Source of the DNA: Ascidiimonas meishanensis
GTDB lineage: Bacteria; Bacteroidota; Bacteroidia; Flavobacteriales; Flavobacteriaceae
Assembly: GCF_037782385.1 (NCBI RefSeq)
Contig: NZ_JBBEXD010000001.1
Span: 930,001 to 994,000, forward strand
DNA length: 64,000 nt
Direction of reading: 5' to 3'
In this document: positions 34,399 to 42,437 of the stretch, in pieces
Numbering within the stretch: the stretch's first letter is position 1
How the letters are laid out: the number at the start of each line of letters is the position of its first letter
Program-made: the position numbers and the translations under genes
Notes under the pieces: model-generated
The model's input: the letters and a program-made list of their open reading frames with translations, nothing else
What the model was told of the DNA's origin: nothing
Database searches by the model: none

Positions 34399-36033
34399 TT
34401 ATGCCAAAGTGACGTTTGTTTTTTCTAGTTTATTGGCAAGCGCAGCTTTTATAAAGGCTACAAACAGAGGATGTGGACTTGCTACCGTACTTTTATACTC
34501 CGGATGATATTGAACACCTACAAACCATGGATGGGACGGAATCTCTACGATTTCAACCAACCCAGTTTCAGGGTTAATACCAGTAGCTATTAATCCTGCT
34601 TCTTCTAACTGGTCTTTATATTTATTGTTATATTCATATCGATGTCTATGTCTTTCAGTTATTAATTGACTTCCATAAATTTCTTCAGCCAAACTATTTT
34701 CTTTGAGTTCACAATTCCAAGCTCCTAAGCGCATGGTGCCGCCTAACTGTGTAATATCCTTTTGCGCTTCCATGAGATCAATCACTGGGTTAGCAGCTTC
34801 AGGATTCATTTCAGTTGAGTTAGCATCTTTAAGATTAACTACATTCCTGGCAAATTCTATAACTGCCATTTGCATTCCCAGACAAATCCCTAAAAATGGA
34901 ATATTATTCTCTCTTGCGTATTTAACCGTTGCAATTTTACCTTCAATTCCTCTTTCTCCAAAACCAGGTGCTACGAGAATCCCATCTAGATGTGCTATTT
35001 TGCCTTCAATATTTTCTATTCCTATATATTCAGAATGAACCGTTTCTATGATAACCTTCACCTCATTTTCAGCACCTGCATGAATAAAAGCTTCCAGAAT
35101 AGATTTATAAGAATCTTGAAGCTCTACATATTTACCTACTAATCCTATTTTTACGGTATTCTTAGGATTTTTGTGGCGTTTTAAAAATTGATTCCACCTT
35201 GTTAGATCAGGAGCAGTGTCATCTGGCAAATGGAGTTTTTTAAGTACTACAGTGTCTAATCCTTCTTTAAGCATCATATTAGGAACATCATAAATAGTAG
35301 ACGCATCTATAGATTGTATAACTGCTTCTCTTTTAACATTACAAAACAAAGCCAACTTCTGCCTTAGATCATTTGAAAGCTCATGCTCTGTACGACATAC
35401 TAGAACATCTGCTCGAATCCCACTTTCCATGAGTGTTTTTACCGAATGCTGCGTTGGTTTGGTTTTCAATTCTCCTGCTGCAGAAAGAAAAGGAATCAAG
35501 GTGAGGTGAATTACCATTGCATTGTGTTCTCCCAACTCCCACAAAAGTTGTCTTACAGCTTCAATATAGGGTAGTGATTCAATATCTCCAACAGTACCAC
35601 CAATCTCAGTAATCACAATATCATATTCGCCTGTATTACCCAACAACTGCACTCTTTCTTTGATTTCATTGGTAATATGAGGAATTACCTGTACCGTCTT
35701 CCCTAAAAACTCTCCTCTGCGTTCTTTGTCAATTACGCTTTGGTAGATTCTTCCAGTAGTCACGTTGTTAGCCTGAGAAGTACGTACATTGAGGAAGCGT
35801 TCATAATGTCCTAAATCCAAATCAGTTTCTGCACCATCATCAGTAACATAACACTCACCGTGTTCATAAGGATTTAGTGTTCCCGGATCTACGTTAATGT
35901 ACGGATCCAGTTTTTGAATGGTTGTTTTATAGCCTCTTGCTTGCAATAGTTTTGCCAGCGATGCTGCTATAATTCCTTTTCCTAAAGATGAGGTAACTCC
36001 TCCCGTAACGAAGATGTACTTAGTACCAGCCAT
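34399..36033 (-). CDS. pyrG: CTP synthase
   Basis: A 544-residue enzyme that aminates UTP to CTP with glutamine and ATP. The N-terminal synthetase domain (1-270) starts with IFVTGGVTSSLGKGIIAASL, the ATP-binding P-loop, and has the UTP/CTP site region YINVDPGTLNPYEHGECYV. The C-terminal class I glutamine amidotransferase domain shows the nucleophile in LGICLGMQMAV and the His-Glu pair in GVQYHPEYKS. All key residues are present. Together with pyrD it belongs to pyrimidine synthesis, though the genes are far apart. Confidence 0.97.
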   Translation of the reverse strand: MAGTKYIFVTGGVTSSLGKGIIAASLAKLLQARGYKTTIQKLDPYINVDPGTLNPYEHGECYVTDDGAETDLDLGHYERFLNVRTSQANNVTTGRIYQSVIDKERRGEFLGKTVQVIPHITNEIKERVQLLGNTGEYDIVITEIGGTVGDIESLPYIEAVRQLLWELGEHNAMVIHLTLIPFLSAAGELKTKPTQHSVKTLMESGIRADVLVCRTEHELSNDLRQKLALFCNVKREAVIQSIDASTIYDVPNMMLKEGLDTVVLKKLHLPDDTAPDLTRWNQFLKRHKNPKNTVKIGLVGKYVELQDSYKSILEAFIHAGAENEVKVIIETVHSEYIGIENIEGKIAHLDGILVAPGFGERGIEGKIATVKYARENNIPFLGICLGMQMAVIEFARNVVNLKDANSTEMNPEAANPVIDLMEAQKDITQLGGTMRLGAWNCELKENSLAEEIYGSQLITERHRHRYEYNNKYKDQLEEAGLIATGINPETGLVEIVEIPSHPWFVGVQYHPEYKSTVASPHPLFVAFIKAALANKLEKTNVTLA

Positions 36034-36169
36034 GAAACAATTCTTTGATATTCTATTTACGGGGTGTAAAGGTACAAATTGCGAATGGAATATGAAGAGA
36101 AAAAAATTGAATCATTTAGTTTTATTATTCAAGAGTAGATTAGTTAGAAATACTTATAAACAACTCTTT

Positions 36170-36400
36170 TTATGGATATTGGTTTCTTATATTTTCAATA
36201 ATGGCTTCAAGTCCATTTATTTTAATTTCATAAGCGGCTTCCATCATTTTACCTAAATTACCATCTGGAAAACCCTTTTTGTAAAACCAAACTAAATAAG
36301 CTTCTGGTAGCTTAGTTAAATAACGGTCTTTGTATTTTCCAAAAGGCATTTTATAATGTGCAAGTTTCACCAGAAATTCTTTGTTTTGAGAAAGATTCAT
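36170..36400 (-). CDS. DUF3820 family protein
   Basis: A 76-residue protein dominated by one DUF3820 domain: KMPFGKYKDRYLTKLPEAYL (about 18-37) followed by VWFYKKGFPDGNLGKMM. The MPFGK(Y/H)KG pattern also occurs at the ends of DnaQ-like exonucleases; such a C-terminal segment is present in the exonuclease at 54.8 kb (FSFGKHKGKKVEDVMEQEPG). The family name as a quorum-sensing virulence factor comes from a single study and should not be transferred. A possible -7 box TAAGTTTG lies 45 bases upstream. Confidence 0.85.
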   Translation of the reverse strand: MNLSQNKEFLVKLAHYKMPFGKYKDRYLTKLPEAYLVWFYKKGFPDGNLGKMMEAAYEIKINGLEAIIENIRNQYP

Positions 36401-36445
36401 AAAAATAATTAGCTAACAATTACGTTTGATCATTATATTTACCGA

Positions 36446-36453
36446 CAAACTTA
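36446..36453 (-). promoter_or_regulatory. -7 promoter element of the DUF3820 gene
   Basis: TAAGTTTG on the minus strand fits TAnnTTTG in the divergent region between the DUF3820 and lipocalin-like genes. Confidence 0.4.
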
Positions 36454-36473
36454 CTAAACCCAAATTTTAATTT

Positions 36474-37013
36474 ATGAAAATTTTACGCCTATTTTCTTTT
36501 GTTTTTTTTCTTTTTTTACTTTCATGTAGTAGTGAAGATAAACCTTTGATTGACATAGCCAATCTGACCGGAACTTGGAATCTTCAAAGTTTTGATACTG
36601 ATATTAAAACTACTTTTAATCTTCAAGGTATTCCCATAAGCTCTGATACCGAAGTTATTGCCCAAGATATTCAATTACAAATCTCTTTCTCTGAAAACCC
36701 TGATATTGTAACTTCCAATGGGAGCTATACATTAGTAATCACAACCACTGTGCTTACCGAAACAGAAACAGAAGAGATTATAGGTACTGATGATTTATTG
36801 TCTGGAACTTGGTCTGCTACTCCTGAATTTATTATCATTCAGAGTAATGGATCGGAAAATTTAGACTTTTTAGAATTACAATCCGTTTCTTATAGAATCA
36901 TTGAACTTTCAGCATCAAGACTAGAGCTAAGAGCAGATTTTAGTACCTCAAGAACAGTAGAAGGAATCGAGACAGATTCAAAAATCAAATCTAAATTGGT
37001 AATGACTCGATAA
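36474..37013 (+). CDS. lipocalin-like lipoprotein
   Basis: A 179-residue lipoprotein: signal KILRLFSFVFFLFLLSC with lipidation at Cys18, then a beta-rich domain that begins IANLTGTWNLQSFD, the usual opening of the small lipocalin-like lipoproteins of Bacteroidota (G-x-W near the first strand). The remaining strands (DTEVIAQDIQLQISFSE, GSYTLVITTTVL, SYRIIELSASRLELRADF) fit an eight-stranded barrel. Ligand and role are unknown. It is a single gene next to the repeat-bearing intergenic region. Confidence 0.78.
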   Translation: MKILRLFSFVFFLFLLSCSSEDKPLIDIANLTGTWNLQSFDTDIKTTFNLQGIPISSDTEVIAQDIQLQISFSENPDIVTSNGSYTLVITTTVLTETETEEIIGTDDLLSGTWSATPEFIIIQSNGSENLDFLELQSVSYRIIELSASRLELRADFSTSRTVEGIETDSKIKSKLVMTR

Positions 37014-37155
37014 TTAAAAAGAAGGAACAAAGTTATGATTAATTCCAAGTTATTATACTTAAGAAGATTCAGCTATGAAGAAATCGTTTATGTTTTATTG
37101 AATAATTTTTTGAAACTGAAACAATGGTAATCATATAGAAATCCCATACATTAAA

Positions 37156-37628
37156 TAACGTAAGTTCGATATAACCTCTATAAAATATAATTTCAAAATT
37201 TTTACACTATTTTAATCTAACAATCTTATTTTAGATTATTACTTTCATTTTCTTTGCTCCCACAGGGGCAAACGTAAAGAAAACAGCTAGTAGCTGTTTT
37301 TAGTGAAGCAGCCAGACGGCGTGGGGAAAACAAAAGAATCCCGAAGGAAGTCGGGAGCGCTTTTAATTCATGTCATTTCTATTTTCAGTTAAGGAATTCA
37401 TGAATCTTCGATTTCCAGAGGTGTTTTTAGCCGAAAAGGCTAAAACCGCATTCATTTTTCTAAATTTTAGTTCACTAAATTCTATTTTCTGTAAAGGAGT
37501 TCATGAATTTACATTCCTCCCCCGAAAGATCGGGGCTTCAAAAATTTTTAACGGAAAAGGCTTGATACACTGCGAAAAAGAAAAAAATCCATAAAAAAAA
37601 TAGTTCTTTTTACATCGAACTCAGGTTA
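37156..37628. mobile_element. MITE-like dispersed repeat with imperfect terminal inverted repeats
   Basis: The left end TAACGTAAGTTCGAT (37156-37170) and the right end ATCGAACTCAGGTTA (37614-37628) are inverted copies with 13 of 15 bases matching. The 473 bases between code for no transposase. Inside are a long inverted repeat (TTTTCTTT at 37248-37255 with AAAGAAAA at 37276-37283), a 9-base hairpin AAAACAGCT / AGCTGTTTT (37280-37300), a TCCCGA / TCGGGA hairpin near 37340, and two tandem copies of an 80-base unit. The second half recurs at 30.2 kb. No clear target duplication is visible. Classification as a non-autonomous mobile element is inference. Confidence 0.5.
37376..37565 (+). repeat. 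two tandem copies of an 80-base unit inside the repeat
   Basis: Copy 1 (about 37376-37445) and copy 2 (about 37482-37565) both start TTCTATTTTC(A/T)GT, continue (T)AAGGA(A/G)TTCATGAAT and end in GAAAAGGCT. Copy 2 carries an extra CCCCCGAAAGATCGGGG hairpin. A third copy is at 30179-30260. Confidence 0.6.
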
Positions 37629-37810
37629 GTTATGTAACATGCAATGAACATTAATTTGTTTCATGGGTAATCACAAAACTTGATAATTCATCTAAAAACT
37701 AATTTATTCACTTTTCAAACATTGAAAGCAATAGTAAAAAGTTGAAATTAAGCTTCATTCCATTAAGTTACTTTTTCAGAGGATCATAAATTACCTTTGG
37801 AATATCATTT

Positions 37811-37838
37811 GAACTTCCATTAATTGAAGTTCTTTTTT
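37811..37838 (+). terminator. orphan terminator-like hairpin
   Basis: A 7-base stem GAACTTC / GAAGTTC (loop CATTAATT) with six T after it on the plus strand. The nearest plus-strand gene ends 800 bases upstream, so its client is unknown. Confidence 0.55.
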
Positions 37839-37842
37839 GCTA

Positions 37843-38370
37843 TTAAAACTTATACTGTTTTAGTAAAGCAGCAATTTTGGCTTCCCATTCTAACTGACCT
37901 TCAGGATTTCGTGAAAAATCACTCTCCGCATCATATTGCTTTTGCATTGCTTGGAGTTGATCTATGATCTTATTGTACACAGTTTTTATTTCTTTACGGA
38001 CCTTATCGGTAAATTTCATTTGACTTAGAATAGTTCGCATTTTTCGAGCATGTAACTCCGTAATATCAAAATGCAACTGCTCATGCCTCAAAACAGAGAC
38101 ATCTGCCAACTCTTTTACAAACCATGATTTTTTAGGAAAAAAATAACTGTTTACTTGATAATCCACCAACACTTTCTCCCCTTCTATAGTTGCGCTAAAT
38201 TCATAAGATATTCCAGATGCCGTAATGGCAGCAGCATAAGCACCCACCTCAGGGGCACCTTTAAAATCTTTCCATGAAAGCTTTCTTGAAGAAGACCATT
38301 TAATCGACTCTTCTTGTGCACTCATAGGTGCTACCAAACAAAATGCCAACAAAAAGATAAAACATCTCAT
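37843..38370 (-). CDS. DUF922 family secreted putative zinc peptidase
   Basis: A protein of 175 residues with a Sec signal (MRCFIFLLAFCLVAPMSAQ). I use the ATG at 38370 because the only upstream start is a TTG and the ATG overlaps the preceding stop codon. The mature domain opens with SSRKLSWKDFKGAPE and contains VLRHEQLHFDITELHAR, an H-E-x-x-H-x-x-x-x-E pattern expected of a gluzincin-like zinc site. DUF922 is predicted to be a secreted zinc-dependent protease; substrate unknown. It is the last gene of the guaA-LysM-OsmC-DUF922 run, joined to the osmC-like gene by an ATGA-type overlap. Confidence 0.85.
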   Translation of the reverse strand: MRCFIFLLAFCLVAPMSAQEESIKWSSSRKLSWKDFKGAPEVGAYAAAITASGISYEFSATIEGEKVLVDYQVNSYFFPKKSWFVKELADVSVLRHEQLHFDITELHARKMRTILSQMKFTDKVRKEIKTVYNKIIDQLQAMQKQYDAESDFSRNPEGQLEWEAKIAALLKQYKF

Positions 38371-38771
38371 ACGCCCCAATTAAACGTAATCTCCTTTTTA
38401 ATATCAGGATGTAAGCTAAAGTGAACAGGGCAGGTATTTGCTGTTTTCTCTAATATAATTTTTGTTTTGGTATCTGGATTGATTTTGAAATCAAACACAA
38501 TATGAATTTCAGAGATTCTTCTAGGTTCAGAAGCCATCACTTTTGTTACAAAAGCCAAACTATTGGAAAGATCAACTTTCATAGCCGTTGCTTTAATGCC
38601 CATTACCGTCAACATGCAGCTTGCCAATCCTGTAGCAACAGTATCGGTTGGTGAAAATGCCTCTCCCTTACCGTTATTATCAACAGGGGCATCGGTAATA
38701 ATTTCATTACCCGATTTTAAATGCACACAGGTGGTGCGTAAATTTCCGTTATAAGTTACTTTTGAAGTCAT
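38367..38771 (-). CDS. OsmC family peroxiredoxin-like protein
   Basis: A 134-residue cytoplasmic protein. The OsmC/YhfA fold reduces organic hydroperoxides through two cysteines, visible here in GLASCMLTVMG (about 48-58) and ANTCPVHFSL (about 111-120). The sequence FSPTDTVATGLASC is typical of the YhfA-like branch. The gene overlaps the upstream LysM gene and the downstream DUF922 gene by four bases each, so all are translated from one message. A link to organic peroxide defence is inferred from the family. Confidence 0.92.
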   Translation of the reverse strand: MTSKVTYNGNLRTTCVHLKSGNEIITDAPVDNNGKGEAFSPTDTVATGLASCMLTVMGIKATAMKVDLSNSLAFVTKVMASEPRRISEIHIVFDFKINPDTKTKIILEKTANTCPVHFSLHPDIKKEITFNWGV

Positions 38772-40762
38772 TCCATCGTATATAAAGTGGTTTCCGGAAC
38801 TTTTTTTACCTCTAAATCTTCGTAATAAAGAATGTGCACTGAGGTATTTGCATAAGTTCCAGACCAGTTACGTTCATAGTTAAATTTATTTTCAACATAG
38901 CGAGTTTCTCCTACTTTTAAAGAGGCCTCAAATATATTTTTTTTGTAGGCAAGCTTCAATAAGACGTCTAACATAAGATCATAACCTCTTACTGCAAATT
39001 TACTAGGAAGTGTTTCAAATTTTTTCCTATATGCCTTTACAAACCTGCTGTTAGAGGAGATATTTTCATTGACAGATGGAAAATAAAAATTCAGATTAGA
39101 TAAGTAGGCATTAGAGATATTAACATCTTCAAAAGCATTACTTTTATTTGTAGTAAGCATACGTATTTTGAATTCCTCTGTTAGTGCAGAATTTAAAACG
39201 GAAGTAATATTTGCAATTAAAGAAACATCTTGTGTTTCTACTAGAATCCAATTCGTTTGATTTTTCACCATTAATGGGTTAATATCTTCTATTCTAATGA
39301 ATTTGTCCTCATGGGGCTCCAAGGTTTTAATATCGGGGAATCGCAATTTAAGACGATCTCTTACAGCCTCATTTTTTTTATCTGAAATAACAATAAGATT
39401 AACAGAGTCTTTAGATTTAGCAATGTACTGAGTCATCTTAACATACATTGATTCTGAGTTTGGATAGCTTAGAAACACATTGCTTCCTTGTTTGAAATCG
39501 TTACTGCCCACCAACGCAAATATTGGTATATTCTTTTCCGACAACTTTTCAGCAACCACATTGAAAGTCTTGGGCAGAAGTGGACCAATCACTGCGTCTG
39601 TATTTTCAAAATTAGTATCGTAAAAAAGTCGTGCAACCGCCTGCTCATCCATTTCGCTATCCATAACTCTGACATTAGCAGAGATTCCTAACTGCTTTAC
39701 GGTATCTAGAGCTAACAACGCTCCGCTATAAAAATCCAGCGCATAATTCAATATCTTATCTCTTTCTATTTTATCTTTAATAATTCTATCAGATGCAACC
39801 TGTATGGTATTTAATTTAAAAGGAAGGATAATTGTTACTTCTGGAATATTGTTAGCATTGATGCTATCAAAAAGCGAAAAATTTTCTACCAACAATCCTT
39901 CTTTTACATTAAAATTTCCATCAACTTGCTTATCAATTCTTAATACCATGTTCGCTTTTAAACCCAAGGTATCAAGTCCGGGGTTCAAAGCCTCCAACTC
40001 TTCTTGTGTGAGACCAAGTTTAACTTTTAACCTGTAAAAACCTTCTTTGGGTTTTACAGTATAATAGTTATATAAACTATCGTTCACTTTTGGTTGTTCT
40101 AGCGTAGCTTTTTTAGGTATAAACAATTCTTGTCCTTCAATTAGGCTTTCTCCAATTTCGGGGTTGAGCTTTTCCAGTTCATCAATGGTTATTCCATTTT
40201 CATATGCAATACGCCACTTCCCTTCCTTAGGTTTTACTGTATATTTTTCTAAGCCCACCGGAATTGAATCTGGACCAAATTCTATTGGCGGAGGTTCTGG
40301 AAATTGCGGTATTCTTATACGTTCACCCTTCTTCAATTCCCTTCCATATAATTCTTTATTATATTTTTTTATATCATCAACGGTTACATCATACTTCTTA
40401 GATATTCTGTACAGCGTTTCTTTTCTGCGCACTTTATGCCAGATAAAACTAACTTCTTGCTTAATAGTGACTTTTGGCTTTTTGGCTTTTGCAATGGTAT
40501 CGCTAATAGTAGATTTTTGATCTTCTGTTTTGTTGATTATGGTCTTTTTTGCGTTTAACCGAATGATCAAAATAGTATTTGGCCTAACCCCTCTTCTCAC
40601 TTCTGGGTTTAGGCGAATGATATCTGATTTAGAAACTTCATACTTAGCTGCAATACTTTCTAGCGTCTCTCCTTCTTTAACAGCATGTGTTTTAAATTGT
40701 TGAGCATTTGCTATAGAAACAGCACTAAAAATAACAAGTAAGAAGATAAATAGTTTTTTCAT
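38768..40762 (-). CDS. LysM-repeat protein fused to a periplasmic-binding-protein-like domain
   Basis: A protein of 664 residues with a signal peptide (KKLFIFLLVIFSAVSIANAQ). Four LysM modules follow: about 24-70 (HAVKEGETLESIAAKYEVSK), 108-155 (VRRKETLYRISKKYDVTVDD), 173-220 and 235-280 (the last two share the phrase YTVKPKEG). The C-terminal 350 residues resemble a type I periplasmic binding protein/leucine-binding receptor (VTIILPF, LDFYSGALLALDTVKQLGI, DAVIGPLLPKT, IFALVGSNDF). It likely binds peptidoglycan and may act as scaffold or sensor. The upstream in-frame start lies inside guaA and is not used. guaA ends only 13 bases before it. Confidence 0.87.
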   Translation of the reverse strand: MKKLFIFLLVIFSAVSIANAQQFKTHAVKEGETLESIAAKYEVSKSDIIRLNPEVRRGVRPNTILIIRLNAKKTIINKTEDQKSTISDTIAKAKKPKVTIKQEVSFIWHKVRRKETLYRISKKYDVTVDDIKKYNKELYGRELKKGERIRIPQFPEPPPIEFGPDSIPVGLEKYTVKPKEGKWRIAYENGITIDELEKLNPEIGESLIEGQELFIPKKATLEQPKVNDSLYNYYTVKPKEGFYRLKVKLGLTQEELEALNPGLDTLGLKANMVLRIDKQVDGNFNVKEGLLVENFSLFDSINANNIPEVTIILPFKLNTIQVASDRIIKDKIERDKILNYALDFYSGALLALDTVKQLGISANVRVMDSEMDEQAVARLFYDTNFENTDAVIGPLLPKTFNVVAEKLSEKNIPIFALVGSNDFKQGSNVFLSYPNSESMYVKMTQYIAKSKDSVNLIVISDKKNEAVRDRLKLRFPDIKTLEPHEDKFIRIEDINPLMVKNQTNWILVETQDVSLIANITSVLNSALTEEFKIRMLTTNKSNAFEDVNISNAYLSNLNFYFPSVNENISSNSRFVKAYRKKFETLPSKFAVRGYDLMLDVLLKLAYKKNIFEASLKVGETRYVENKFNYERNWSGTYANTSVHILYYEDLEVKKVPETTLYTME

Positions 40763-40775
40763 TTGGCTGTAATTA

Positions 40776-42305
40776 TTATTCCCATTCAATGGTTGCAGGG
40801 GGTTTTGAACTAATATCATATACTACTCTATTAACGCCTTTTACCCTGTTTATTATTTCATTTGATGTTTTTTGTAAAAATTCATAAGGCAAATGCACCC
40901 AATCTGCCGTCATTCCATCGGTACTTTCTACTGCGCGTAATGCCACGCATTTTTCATAAGTTCGTTCATCTCCCATCACTCCTACTGAATTTACTGGCAG
41001 CAACATAGCTCCTGCCTGCCATACACTATCATAAAGACCCGCATCTTTGAGACCATTAATAAAAATAGCATCTACTTCCTGAAGCATCTTTACTTTTTCT
41101 TCGGTTATATCACCTAGAATCCTAATAGCAAGTCCTGGTCCTGGAAAAGGATGTCTTCCTAACAGTTCCGAATCAATTCCCATGGAAGCTCCTACACGTC
41201 TTACCTCATCTTTAAACAACATTCGTAAAGGCTCTACCACTTTCAATTTCATAAAATCTGGCAACCCTCCCACGTTGTGGTGCGATTTTATAGTTGCTGA
41301 GGGTCCTTTTACTGAGATTGACTCTATAACATCCGGATAAATAGTTCCTTGAGCCAACCATTTTACATCGGTTAATTTATGTGCTTCGTCATCAAAAACT
41401 TCAATAAAAGCTTTACCTATTGCTTTTCTTTTCAACTCTGGATCATCAATCTCTTTTAAAGCTTCCAAAAAACGTGCCGAAGCGTCTACACCTATCACAT
41501 TTAATCCCATGCCTTCGTATTGATGTAAGACATTCTGAAACTCATTCTTTCGCAATAAACCATTATTAACAAAAACACAATACAGTTGACTGCCTATAGC
41601 TTTATTCAATAAAACCGCTGCTACTGTGCTATCTACTCCACCAGAAAGTCCAAGTACCACTTTTTCTTTACCTACTTTTTTCTGCAAATCTGCCACCGTC
41701 ATATCCACAAAATTATCTGGTGTCCAAGTTTGAGGAACTCCCGCTATCTTTACTAGAAAGTTCTCTAAAAGTAGTTTTCCCTGTTTAGAATGATATACCT
41801 CAGGATGAAACTGAATTCCAAAAGTTTGTTCCCCTTCAAAGCGATAGGCTGCATTTTCTACATCAGAAGTACTAGCAAGTCTCACAGCACCCTTAGGCAG
41901 TTTTTTTATAGTATCACTATGACTCATCCAAACCTGACTACCCATTGAAATTCCCTCAAAAAACATCTCATCACTTTTAATGTCTGCAAGACTAGCACGA
42001 CCATATTCTCTGGTATTAGATGGAGCAACCAAGCCATCATTAAAATGAGCCAGATATTGCGCCCCATAACACACCCCAAGTAAAGGCACTTTACCTCTAA
42101 TTGAAGATAAATCTGGATGTGGAGCATTATCTGCTCTCACAGAAAATGGCGAACCTGATAAGATAACTGCTTTGAAGATGGTAAGATCTTCAGGTAAATG
42201 ATTGTAAGGATGAATTTCGCAGTAAATATTTAATTCCCTCACTCTTCGGGCAATTAACTGTGTGTATTGTGATCCGAAATCTAAAATTAAAACGTTCTGT
42301 TGCAT
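40776..42305 (-). CDS. guaA: GMP synthase (glutamine-hydrolysing)
   Basis: A protein of 509 residues that converts XMP to GMP. The N-terminal class I amidotransferase has the nucleophile in LLGVCYGAQYL and the His-Glu in GIQFHPEVYHS; the ATP pyrophosphatase domain has VLGLSGGVDSTVAA; the C-terminal dimerisation domain ends KPPATIEWE, as in other GuaA proteins. The true start is the ATG at 42305: the frame upstream offers only a TTG that lies in the -7 promoter element. With the -7 box ending three bases before the ATG, transcription is predicted to start at or next to the start codon. Confidence 0.96.
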   Translation of the reverse strand: MQQNVLILDFGSQYTQLIARRVRELNIYCEIHPYNHLPEDLTIFKAVILSGSPFSVRADNAPHPDLSSIRGKVPLLGVCYGAQYLAHFNDGLVAPSNTREYGRASLADIKSDEMFFEGISMGSQVWMSHSDTIKKLPKGAVRLASTSDVENAAYRFEGEQTFGIQFHPEVYHSKQGKLLLENFLVKIAGVPQTWTPDNFVDMTVADLQKKVGKEKVVLGLSGGVDSTVAAVLLNKAIGSQLYCVFVNNGLLRKNEFQNVLHQYEGMGLNVIGVDASARFLEALKEIDDPELKRKAIGKAFIEVFDDEAHKLTDVKWLAQGTIYPDVIESISVKGPSATIKSHHNVGGLPDFMKLKVVEPLRMLFKDEVRRVGASMGIDSELLGRHPFPGPGLAIRILGDITEEKVKMLQEVDAIFINGLKDAGLYDSVWQAGAMLLPVNSVGVMGDERTYEKCVALRAVESTDGMTADWVHLPYEFLQKTSNEIINRVKGVNRVVYDISSKPPATIEWE

Positions 42306-42308
42306 GCG

Positions 42309-42316
42309 CAAAAATA
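42309..42316 (-). promoter_or_regulatory. -7 promoter element of guaA
   Basis: TATTTTTG on the minus strand fits TAnnTTTG and ends three bases before the guaA ATG, predicting a leaderless transcript. Confidence 0.5.
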
Positions 42317-42437
42317 CTATTTAATGTGAAAATGTAAAGGAAGCCTTATAAATAATTATAAACAGCATCTTAAAATATATTCTTTATAGGTTTTTTCATA
42401 TTTTTAAAATGCAATTATTCTTTTTAAACCTTCAAAT

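Larger units (their letters stand above)
37014..37842. other. long gene-free region carrying a repeat element
   Basis: About 830 bases without a credible gene. It contains the MITE-like repeat (37156-37628), several hairpins inside it, and an orphan terminator-like hairpin near the end (37811-37838). The only longer open frame, 74 codons at 37370-37594, lies wholly in the repeat and consists of two internally repeated halves, so I do not call it. Confidence 0.7.

Noticed and set aside
37370..37594. Open frame of 74 codons in the long intergenic region
   Set aside because: Entirely inside the dispersed repeat, and made of two diverged copies of the same DNA unit; similarity follows the DNA, not a protein.
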